A DNA stretch of 64,000 bases from Heliocidaris tuberculata (lineage: Eukaryota; Echinodermata; Echinoidea; Camarodonta; Echinometridae). Shown here piece after piece: positions 1 to 6,836 of this stretch. The position numbers were made by a program, and so were the translations under genes. Positions within the stretch are counted from its first letter, which is position 1; each line of letters opens with the position of its first letter. Location of the stretch: the NCBI GenBank assembly GCA_025618425.1, contig CM046845.1, positions 5,368,077-5,432,076 on the forward strand. The letters are read 5' to 3'. Below the pieces are notes generated by a model. The model did not search any database and was not told the origin of the DNA. It saw only the letters and a list, made by a program, of their open reading frames with translations.

Positions 1-965
1 AACTGACATTCCCGATAATAACTGACATTCCCAGTTATCCCGAAATAGACATGAGAAAACGCCGACATCCACTTGTCGACTATGTCCGGCGAACCTGTGA
101 AACAATGGAGATGTATTCTTTGGGTGGCCGGGCACAGTCGACGGATGGTATCACGCGCCAACTTGTGCACTGAACGGGGAATTGGTTCTTCACCCTGTCT
201 AGGGCCAGCGGAACCCCGCAGGTGGAGGACAAGGACCCTCCCAGTGGACAGTGCCAAAATCCGCTTAAAAAGTGTCATTTGGGCCATCCACTGAGAGTCA
301 TCCGTGGAATAATCTAACCCCACCTCTGAGATTCCGATGATCCTAGGATCTGCAAGGAGTGATTGCAGGATATTAAAATGGCGCTCTGGCAAATCGAAAG
401 CATGCTTGGGATGTATCCCCACTGCCACCCCATACCCAGCAGGCAAACTGTCAAACACTCTATCAAGGTAACCGGAGGCCGAATATCGTGACGTACTATC
501 CCTCAAATATTTTTCAACCCTATCTGGGTGAAAATGACTATCAAAAGCTGGGGGCAGTGGTTCATCATCATCATCATTATCCCGTGGGGGAGAGATTTCC
601 TGTGAGGACATTGTTTTCTGCGGGGGAGACACTGCGGCAAGTCCACAATAGGATGCGATCATCGCCGCGGTAATCCCCCGGCCCCGTCCAACAGAGGCCA
701 CCGCCACATAGGATGGCCTAGCAAGGCCGCGACCCCGGCCGACCCCATGGGCAGCTACCTCTGCGAAAGAGGGCTTATTAGGCAGCCCGGCAAACGGGCC
801 TGATCCGGCCAAAAGGCGCTCCCTTTTGCTCTTTTTGGCCCGCTTCTCGCGCTGTCTTCTTTTCTCATTGCGTCTCTTCCTCGCCGCTGCCTCTACTATA
901 GTGAGCTTACCTTCAGCGGCTATGTCAGTCATCTGGGTAACCCCAGGTGGAAGTGGTTGTTCCAT
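1..965 (-). CDS. TatD-family metal-dependent nuclease ORF of the retroelement, C-terminus beyond the window
   Basis: Reading leftward from the ATG at 963-965, 321 codons run to the window edge without a stop. Residues 29-50 are a Lys/Arg-rich block, a likely nuclear localisation signal, followed by two GRGRG clusters and an acidic run at 130-135. The TatD hydrolase domain starts near residue 140. FDSHFHPD supplies the metal-binding HxH (H144, H146), VGIHPKHA is the usual second loop, SEVGLDY supplies E214, VLHLRG supplies H248 and HLHCFTGS supplies H287. The last expected ligand, the Asp of the ETD-like motif, would lie off the left edge. TatD proteins are Mg-dependent DNases/exonucleases of the amidohydrolase fold; activity of this copy is inferred. 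The start has a strong context (A at -3, G at +4). It lies 89 bases downstream of the integrase stop and just after a 3' splice site, so it is probably made from a spliced mRNA. Confidence 0.85.
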   Translation of the reverse strand, partial: MEQPLPPGVTQMTDIAAEGKLTIVEAAARKRRNEKRRQREKRAKKSKRERLLAGSGPFAGLPNKPSFAEVAAHGVGRGRGLARPSYVAVASVGRGRGITAAMIASYCGLAAVSPPQKTMSSQEISPPRDNDDDDEPLPPAFDSHFHPDRVEKYLRDSTSRYSASGYLDRVFDSLPAGYGVAVGIHPKHAFDLPERHFNILQSLLADPRIIGISEVGLDYSTDDSQWMAQMTLFKRILALSTGRVLVLHLRGSAGPRQGEEPIPRSVHKLARDTIRRLCPATQRIHLHCFTGSPDIVDKWMSAFSHVYFGITGNVSYYRECQ

Positions 966-968
966 GAT

Positions 969-992
969 CTAAAAAGAAAACACACAAGAATA
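969..992 (-). promoter_or_regulatory. 3' splice site immediately upstream of the TatD ATG
   Basis: On the minus strand an uninterrupted pyrimidine-rich tract (TGTGTTTTCTTTTT) ends in AG three bases before the TatD start codon. It is the best acceptor-like sequence in the gap between integrase and TatD. It suggests TatD is translated from a spliced subgenomic RNA, as env is in retroviruses. The matching donor is not proven; the consensus donor at 8925-8932 is a candidate. Confidence 0.55.
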
Positions 993-1054
993 TCTATTAA
1001 TAAATAATTTTGAAGAGTTTTTCTCGTGACGAAGAAATGGTAACAAGACCTAAT

Positions 1055-3361
1055 TTACTTTCTTTTGCTACAGAGAGGACAAATCCACCTTACACTTTCT
1101 AACCCCTCTGACTCTGTTATGCCTACACATAAACCATGATACCAGTTATCACACTGGTCGCACTGGATCATTAGAGAGCCGTCATCAGGTTTCCGGCAGA
1201 GGCAATAAACCTTGCCAGGAGTACCTGCGACAACCTCACTTTGATCTGTGCATTTCTTTATTCGGTCATGGTTCAATGTGAAAATAGCCTTTCTGTAGGC
1301 TACTCGATACAGATACGGAGACAGTTTCTCCACGATGACTCCGGGCCCTTTCCAAGGGGGGCTCAGTTTCCGTGATCTCCCCTTGATCCGGGCCGTGTCC
1401 AGAATATAAACACGGTCATCCACTTCATATTCCCGAGTGTATTGCCTGACATCGTAATCTCGTTTCATCCGGCGCTGAGAAGATTTAAGTGCTGCTCGGG
1501 CCGATATATGAGCATTGCGCATAGCACAAGTCAAGTCCGCCACATATTCATCAACGGTCCTGTCCTGTACTGACAAAGGAACAGAGAATACGAGGTCAGC
1601 TGGAAGATTCACCTCCCGACCCAGCATAAGCTTGTTAGGGGTAAATCCAGTACTTCGATTCACTGTGGCACGGATAGCCCCAGCAATCTGTTGCAAGTGC
1701 TTATCCCAGTCTTTCTGAGATTTTGCCACATAACATCGCACTGCATCCATCAGGGTCCTATTCAGTCGTTCACATTGGCCGTTGGCAGAAGGCCTGTAAG
1801 CCGATGTCTTGGACTTATGGATCTGAAGGATGCGGCACATGTTCTTGAATAGATTGCTCTCAAAATTCCTACCTTGATCTGTGAATACCTGAAAGGGATA
1901 CCCAAATCGGCAGAAAAACTCGCTCACTGCAGCATGAGCTGTTGTTTCCGCCGTTTGGGAAGGCAGGGGTACACACTCTATCCACTTGGTGAATTGATCC
2001 ACCATAACTAATATATGCTTATTGCCTTGCTGGGTCTTCGGTAATGGACCCATGAAATCAAGATGCACACGCTCCATGGGTACCCCAGCATGGTAATTCT
2101 TCATGGGATGCCTCCCATAGCGCGTGGCTTTCTTGTTTTGATTGCAAGTAGCGCATCTAGCTATATAATTTCGGATATCCTCAGACATGCCAAACCAATA
2201 GTACTTAGTCTTTAGCTTAGACCGAGTACGACTAACTCCAGCATGCCCTGCTGAAGGTGGATCATGATTCAGACGGATTATGTCATGCCTCAGCGATTTG
2301 GGAACCACTAAGACATCACAATCATCCCTCTTCCTCCAGATCACTCCTTCTCTCAGGAAAAAGAGTTCCCTGTTTATCCACAGAAACTTACCTTCTGGTG
2401 AGAGAAGAAACAGGGTACCTTCATCTATCTTTTCCTTGTCTAATAACCACTTACGTAAGGGCTCGAATAGTTGGTCCTTTTCCTGCTCCTTTTGCATTAA
2501 TGTAGGAGAAAGTAAGTCCTCATCTGCCCCTACTGAGTTATCGACAAATGTATTTCTTACCTCAATCTCCATGTGGGTCACGGGGAAACATTCTTCGACG
2601 GCCACGCTTGATACCTGCGGGCCATGTCCTAGTGGCACCACATCATCCACCGAGTCGATGAAACGTGCCCATTCTTTGTGCCTCTTAGTGCAATACGAAC
2701 ATCCGCCGCAAGGCAAGTCATGTAGTTCCACGCCGAATCGATAACTTTCACACACCGGTCCAGTTTCCGGAATACGAGAAAGAGAATCGGCATTCGAGTG
2801 GTGTCTGCCCGGCCGATGTTCGATCTGCATATCATACTGCCCTAACTCCTCAAGCCAGCGGGCCAGTTGGCCTTGCGGCTCTTTGAAGTTTAGCAGCCAC
2901 ATCAAACTGCCATGATCCGTTCTCACAGTAAATGGCCTACCAAGGAGGTAATGCCTATACTGCCTGGTAAACAACACAACTGCTAAAAGTTCACGGCGAG
3001 TGACACAATAGTTTTTCTGCTGCGGAGAAAGAGATAAACTACCATAGGCAATAACCTTCTCCTCGCCATTTTGTACCTGTAGCAGCTCTGCACCGACTGC
3101 ATTACTTGATGCATCGGTATCCAGAATGAACGGATCTGATGAATTTGGAAGTGCAAGCACAGGGGCGGAAGTTAACAGAGCCTTAATCTGCTCGAATGCA
3201 GACTGATGAACATATGTCCAGCAAAATGCATTCTTACCGGTAAGCTCATACAACGGTCCAGCCACATGTGCATAGTCTTTCATAAATACTCGGTGGTAGT
3301 TGGCAAGCCCAAGGAACTGTTCTACTTCCCTAGTGCAAGTAGGCGTAGGCCAGTCAATCAT
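1055..3361 (-). CDS. pol: Pol fragment: RNase H, integrase and C-terminal PHD finger
   Basis: The 768-residue frame begins in the RT connection region (WPTPTCTREVEQFLGLANYH, about residues 4-23). RNase H follows, with candidate catalytic D83, E124, D149 and D192. A CGGCSYC cluster sits at 218-224. The integrase zinc-binding H366/H373/C403/C406 comes next, then the catalytic core D435, D495 and E531 with exactly 35 residues between the last two. A GPY/F-like module (WKGPGVIVEKLSPYLYRV) covers about 670-687. The last 50 residues form a C4HC3 PHD finger: C720-x-C722, C734-x2-C737, H742-x2-C745, C761-x2-C764, with Trp759 before the final pair. Intact elements have some 300-400 more RT residues upstream. 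The first Met is simply the first ATG in the open frame; in an intact element this would be internal to Pol. Confidence 0.93.
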   Translation of the reverse strand: MIDWPTPTCTREVEQFLGLANYHRVFMKDYAHVAGPLYELTGKNAFCWTYVHQSAFEQIKALLTSAPVLALPNSSDPFILDTDASSNAVGAELLQVQNGEEKVIAYGSLSLSPQQKNYCVTRRELLAVVLFTRQYRHYLLGRPFTVRTDHGSLMWLLNFKEPQGQLARWLEELGQYDMQIEHRPGRHHSNADSLSRIPETGPVCESYRFGVELHDLPCGGCSYCTKRHKEWARFIDSVDDVVPLGHGPQVSSVAVEECFPVTHMEIEVRNTFVDNSVGADEDLLSPTLMQKEQEKDQLFEPLRKWLLDKEKIDEGTLFLLSPEGKFLWINRELFFLREGVIWRKRDDCDVLVVPKSLRHDIIRLNHDPPSAGHAGVSRTRSKLKTKYYWFGMSEDIRNYIARCATCNQNKKATRYGRHPMKNYHAGVPMERVHLDFMGPLPKTQQGNKHILVMVDQFTKWIECVPLPSQTAETTAHAAVSEFFCRFGYPFQVFTDQGRNFESNLFKNMCRILQIHKSKTSAYRPSANGQCERLNRTLMDAVRCYVAKSQKDWDKHLQQIAGAIRATVNRSTGFTPNKLMLGREVNLPADLVFSVPLSVQDRTVDEYVADLTCAMRNAHISARAALKSSQRRMKRDYDVRQYTREYEVDDRVYILDTARIKGRSRKLSPPWKGPGVIVEKLSPYLYRVAYRKAIFTLNHDRIKKCTDQSEVVAGTPGKVYCLCRKPDDGSLMIQCDQCDNWYHGLCVGITESEGLESVRWICPLCSKRK

Positions 3362-3378
3362 ACCTCGAGTCAGAGGTA
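3340..3378. other. junction where the reverse-transcriptase core is missing
   Basis: The protease frame stops at 3354-3356 and the RNase H frame begins its recognisable homology at about 3352, overlapping by a few bases. No sequence for RT motifs such as YxDD lies between them. The plus strand at 3361-3378 is a small inverted repeat (TACCTC, six-base loop, GAGGTA), which may mark the deletion junction. Protease to RNase H now needs a +1 frame change, probably a consequence of the deletion rather than a designed frameshift. Confidence 0.75.
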
Positions 3379-4496
3379 TCAGCCGTGCTAACAGTTCTCA
3401 CTGTAGCATCTTCTGAAAACTCTGTGTTACATTCTAATACTGAGACTTCACGTGCTTCTCCAATGATTTCACCTCTCTTAAGTTTACAGCTTGTGGAAGA
3501 GGGATTAATCATGTAAACGTCCGCCTCCTCATTTGCATCATGAAGACTACGGGGAACAAGCACAGACACTGGCAGAAAAAGCGACGGCTCCACCAAGAAT
3601 GGCCCGGAGTTTAAGGAGCAAGTGCACCTCACCCTCCGTACCGAACAAGGGGGAACAACCACTTCATTCTCCACACTCACCTGCGCCACATTCTCCGAAT
3701 CTTCACAGTGAATGATGGGCAATTGCTCACCATTAAGAGTCAAAATAGACTCTGGTATGTTTATCTTAGCTCTGTACTTTCGTAGCAGGTCAGCGCCAAA
3801 TAACATCTCATCAGCTATGGGAGCTACATATATATCTTCACTAAGTGTTTGAGTACCTAGTTTCAGATTTATCGGTCCCACGACTATGCTATCCATTATC
3901 ATATCTCGTCCAGCCCCTTTAAGTCTAACTTGCTTAAGGATAGGCGGTCGAGGTTGGATACGGCCAAATAGTTTATCGGATATAATCGTGACAGCGGCTG
4001 CTGTATCCAAAACCGCAGTAGTTGATTCAGAGCCGGCTGTCAGCTTGATATTTAATGTGGAAGTAGATACTATTCTACATACTATCACTTCCACTTTCAT
4101 ATTCATCCCTAACTCACCCTTTACATCTGGTGGCCAGGGTGGATTCTTCCAAGGGACTTCACAATTGGTGACAGTTGTGATTCCTGGCTTACCGGTATTT
4201 GCCTGTGTATCTGGTGGCCAGGGTGAGTCCTGGAAGGGTACCATCTTGGGAACCAAACGTGCTGCTGGAGCCTCAGAAACTTCAGAAATTCTCTGAGATT
4301 CCACACTGCCTGCCTGATTCCCATTGCCTACGGGCGCATTTACATTATCGGAGATAATGGAGCTGGAGCTGGAGCTGGGGATCCCTGATCGGATCGGGGA
4401 CCCCCCATCTCCTCCGATCCTTTTCCGTTTCCCCCCTCCTGAAAGGACACTGCTCTTACCTGCCCGCCAACTGAAGGTATCCCTCGTTGGGGGCAA
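3354..4496 (-). CDS. pro: retropepsin (protease) frame, reached by -1 frameshift from Gag
   Basis: This 380-codon frame lies in the -1 frame relative to Gag and overlaps its 3' end by 157 bases. The catalytic motif LDTAAAVTIIS has the active-site Asp at residue 164 and takes the DTA form of retroviral-type aspartic proteases. A later LFGADLLRKY (about 232-241) matches the conserved C-terminal ILG/LLG-D-LL motif. An N-terminal linker carries two PWPPD repeats (92-96 and 120-124). As a dimer it would cleave Gag and Gag-Pol. The ORF ATG at 4494-4496 is probably not used. Ribosomes would enter after the slippery site at 4427-4433, so about the first 23 codons are likely untranslated in this frame. 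The C-terminal 100 residues are the linker that normally leads into RT. Confidence 0.85.
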   Translation of the reverse strand: MPPTRDTFSWRAGKSSVLSGGGKRKRIGGDGGSPIRSGIPSSSSSSIISDNVNAPVGNGNQAGSVESQRISEVSEAPAARLVPKMVPFQDSPWPPDTQANTGKPGITTVTNCEVPWKNPPWPPDVKGELGMNMKVEVIVCRIVSTSTLNIKLTAGSESTTAVLDTAAAVTIISDKLFGRIQPRPPILKQVRLKGAGRDMIMDSIVVGPINLKLGTQTLSEDIYVAPIADEMLFGADLLRKYRAKINIPESILTLNGEQLPIIHCEDSENVAQVSVENEVVVPPCSVRRVRCTCSLNSGPFLVEPSLFLPVSVLVPRSLHDANEEADVYMINPSSTSCKLKRGEIIGEAREVSVLECNTEFSEDATVRTVSTADTSDSRYD

Positions 4497-6772
4497 ACTC
4501 TGCTAAAATGGCCTTGCTCCCCACAATTGAAACATCCAGAAAAACCCACCTTGGCAGGTGAGCGGTCAATTGTGGGTGGAGTCCGGCCAGTTATACGATG
4601 AGGAGTGCCAGGGGTGCGGCCAGATGTAAATCTAGGCCGGTCACCAGTCCCAGGCCTTGATCCTGAACGATCTGGTGTGGCCGGCATCCTGGATGATCTG
4701 CTGGTATTACACCGATTCACCAAATCGAGGGTATTCTTGGACAGATCCATGATGGCCTTCACCATGGAATCCATCTTGGATGCCCAGGATGCACTCTGTG
4801 ATTCAAGTGCGGCAACTCTAGCTTCAATGCTAGACTTGCCGGCAGCTATCTGTGGGGCGGTAACCTTTTGGATTTTAATGTCAGTTTCCGTCTCATCCAC
4901 CGACAGCTGTCTCACATCCTTCCTAGATCTTGTGTTATGCAAATGCATAGACTTTTGTGTGAACTGATACCACTTATATTGTTGTAGCGCCAGATCTAGT
5001 GTACTGGGCCTAGAAGTCAGGACATGGTGTCCTGCTTCTTTGTCTGATGCCCCTTGGCAGAATCGAGTCACTACTAGTTCCTGGACATAACTGTCCTGGA
5101 GCCCAATAAATGCTTGTCCCGCCAATGTCAAGACACGATCGGCCCATTTGAGGATGTCTTCGTCCACGCGTCGATGAGCAGACTGGAACTGCATCCTCAT
5201 CACTTCTGGCTCGTCATGGAGAGCAAACCGCTTTTGTAATTTCTGAACAAGTTCAGAGTAAGTCATCTGTTGGTTGCTCTCCCTGACAAGCGTCATGTAT
5301 TTGCCGGCTTCTCCTTCAAGAGCCAGGCACAAGTGATAAGTCTTGTCGTCCTCAGTCATGTTATGACGGTCGACAAACAATTGAAACTTGGCGTAGAATT
5401 CCGCCCAGCCGCTCTTGCCGTCATAAGATAGTGTTTTTGGCAGCAAGACAGGCTTAGCTAGGGGCATTCTATCAAAAGTTCCATGTCTCTCCGAGAAAAT
5501 TGGAGGAACAAGTGTATCTGGAGTTAGCCGAGATACATGAGGTGGTTGGGGATACATGGGTTGGTTGGAACTAACCAGCGGGGCTTTAGTAACTTGAGGG
5601 GGGTTCCCACACATCAAGTCACCTTGCCCTTGGGGTGGGGGCAAGTGATCTACGGGTGACTGATACCCATGCATCTGGCCGCCTTGTCCTTGCAGAGAAA
5701 GTTGAGGGGCTTGATGCATACGGGGTTGGCTTACTGGTGATGCGTACCCATACATCATTCCACCTCGTCCTTGTGGAGAAGGTTGAGGGACCTGATGCAT
5801 ATAGGGTTGATACCCGCACGTTTGTTGTGGCAATGGATTGGGTGTTTGTGTGCCAGCTCCTGGTGGATAAAATCCACCAAAGCCAGGAGCAAAATGTCCA
5901 TATGGAGGAGGGAATTGTCCAACCCCTCCAAAGGGCATTCCACTCATCATTTGCCACATCATTCTACACATATCAGCATAATTTGGGGGACCTGTCACAT
6001 TTGGGGGAACTGTCATACTTGGTTGTGCAATATTAGGGACAGATTGTGGGGAAGGACATGTATGTACAGCCGATTGTGGGTATGTCAAAGTTGTATCAAT
6101 GCGTGATTGAACATAGTGGGGTTGCGTTTGAGAGACCAAGTTGGGCTGTGCCCGCGGGGAATGCAGTGGAGATACTAGTTTCGGGGGTGGGGGTGCATCC
6201 CTAGGGGCACTAGAGATGTCATACCCTGGTAACACCCCATTACTCCACTTAGCAAATCCCAATTGCTCCCTTCTACTATCCCCTATTGGGAAATAGGTAT
6301 CCGAACCCCAAGAAGATTTCGCTTTAATTTGCGAGGGGTCCGAGGCCTGTGGGGGCATATTCCCCACCTGCCTGGTCCCATCTGAACTCCTTTGAATCTC
6401 CCCTGCAACGGCCTGTAATGGTTCGCCGACAGCGCCAAACAAATTAAAATCAGCTTGGCTAATCTGTGGTGTAACCATGGCCGGCTGCGAAGTGGGAGGT
6501 TGAGCGAGTTTACTTGTATTTAGTTCTTCAGCGGTAGAGCGCGAGTCCCCATCTTCAAGCGACCTACCATTTGTGGGTTCATAGTCAAAGGCATAAACCA
6601 ACAACTCAGCCCCCTTAATGTTAGGAATCGACATGAAGATATCGGGAGTGATATCAACGGCCTCTCTTGCTTCGATGATACGATCGGCCGTCACTTTACC
6701 AATGCCTGGAAGCTTCGTTAGCTCCTCGTGAGTACAAGAATTAATTTTAATTCTCGTCAACCCTGAAGCCAT
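4340..6772 (-). CDS. gag: Gag polyprotein with N-terminal helix-hairpin-helix domain and CCHC zinc knuckle
   Basis: This 810-residue protein is long for a Ty3/gypsy Gag. Residues 7-62 resemble a ComEA-like helix-hairpin-helix: IKINSCTHEELTKLPGIG, then a second helix with RIIEAREAV. This fold normally binds DNA backbone. Residues 170-440 are Pro/Gln/Gly-rich and include three copies of a ~25-residue repeat (MHQ-PQ-S-QG-GG-M-GY) at about 325-390. Residues 440-610 form the conserved capsid-type Gag region (SYDGKSGWAEFYAKF, YHLCLALEGEAG). Residues 645-690 look helical, possibly a coiled coil. A single CCHC knuckle follows (C747, C750, H755, C760). The frame ends just beyond the frameshift site. 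The start ATG at 6770-6772 lies 35 bases downstream of a 3' splice site and has G at +4. It acts in particle assembly and RNA packaging. Confidence 0.92.
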   Translation of the reverse strand: MASGLTRIKINSCTHEELTKLPGIGKVTADRIIEAREAVDITPDIFMSIPNIKGAELLVYAFDYEPTNGRSLEDGDSRSTAEELNTSKLAQPPTSQPAMVTPQISQADFNLFGAVGEPLQAVAGEIQRSSDGTRQVGNMPPQASDPSQIKAKSSWGSDTYFPIGDSRREQLGFAKWSNGVLPGYDISSAPRDAPPPPKLVSPLHSPRAQPNLVSQTQPHYVQSRIDTTLTYPQSAVHTCPSPQSVPNIAQPSMTVPPNVTGPPNYADMCRMMWQMMSGMPFGGVGQFPPPYGHFAPGFGGFYPPGAGTQTPNPLPQQTCGYQPYMHQVPQPSPQGRGGMMYGYASPVSQPRMHQAPQLSLQGQGGQMHGYQSPVDHLPPPQGQGDLMCGNPPQVTKAPLVSSNQPMYPQPPHVSRLTPDTLVPPIFSERHGTFDRMPLAKPVLLPKTLSYDGKSGWAEFYAKFQLFVDRHNMTEDDKTYHLCLALEGEAGKYMTLVRESNQQMTYSELVQKLQKRFALHDEPEVMRMQFQSAHRRVDEDILKWADRVLTLAGQAFIGLQDSYVQELVVTRFCQGASDKEAGHHVLTSRPSTLDLALQQYKWYQFTQKSMHLHNTRSRKDVRQLSVDETETDIKIQKVTAPQIAAGKSSIEARVAALESQSASWASKMDSMVKAIMDLSKNTLDLVNRCNTSRSSRMPATPDRSGSRPGTGDRPRFTSGRTPGTPHRITGRTPPTIDRSPAKVGFSGCFNCGEQGHFSRVCPQRGIPSVGGQVRAVSFQEGGNGKGSEEMGGPRSDQGSPAPAPAPLSPIM
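4391..4433 (-). promoter_or_regulatory. -1 programmed ribosomal frameshift site: G GGA AAC plus stem-loop
   Basis: On the minus strand the heptamer G-GGA-AAC occupies 4433-4427, and the Gag zero frame reads GGA AAC across it, exactly the X XXY YYZ register. After a six-base spacer, GGATCGG (4420-4414) can pair perfectly with CCGATCC (4397-4391), leaving a 16-base loop with a G6 run. That run could also pair with CCCC at 4380-4377 to make an H-type pseudoknot. A -1 slip here leads directly into the protease frame. G GGA AAC is a known frameshift heptamer of several retroviruses; its use here is inferred from position and register. Confidence 0.85.
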
Positions 6773-6807
6773 GTTGGGCGTGAAATGGGAAATATCAATA
6801 TCAAAAA

Positions 6808-6836
6808 CTAAAACAGCACAATAATTTTAATTGAAA
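6808..6836 (-). promoter_or_regulatory. 3' splice site upstream of gag
   Basis: On the minus strand a T-rich tract ending in GTGCTGTTTTAG stands 35 bases upstream of the gag ATG. Together with the AG|GTAAGT donor at 8925-8932 it would remove a long AT-rich, CAG-repeat-bearing leader of about 2.1 kb. The functional pairing is an inference. Confidence 0.45.

Larger units (their letters stand above)
1..6772 (-). mobile_element. Ty3/gypsy-class retroelement body with HhH-Gag, PR, RNase H, integrase-PHD and TatD ORFs; RT core missing
   Basis: Four same-strand frames follow one another in retroelement order: Gag with a CCHC knuckle, retropepsin, RNase H plus DD35E integrase, then an extra nuclease ORF. 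Order and motifs fix the Ty3/gypsy class (RNase H before integrase, FLGLANY connection motif, GPY/F-like region). The fingers and palm of reverse transcriptase, normally between protease and RNase H, are absent, so this copy could not reverse transcribe itself. The left end lies outside the window. On the right no TG...CA long terminal repeat or tRNA primer site could be recognised within about 3 kb of gag. All remaining frames are open, so the RT loss is recent, the copy moves in trans, or the assembly dropped a segment. Confidence 0.88.

Noticed and set aside
73..673. plus-strand ORFs at the left edge
   Set aside because: They are shadows of the minus-strand TatD frame, which shows clear family motifs.
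5619..6106. opposite- and off-frame ORFs over gag
   Set aside because: Shadows of the Gag Pro/Gln-rich repeats.
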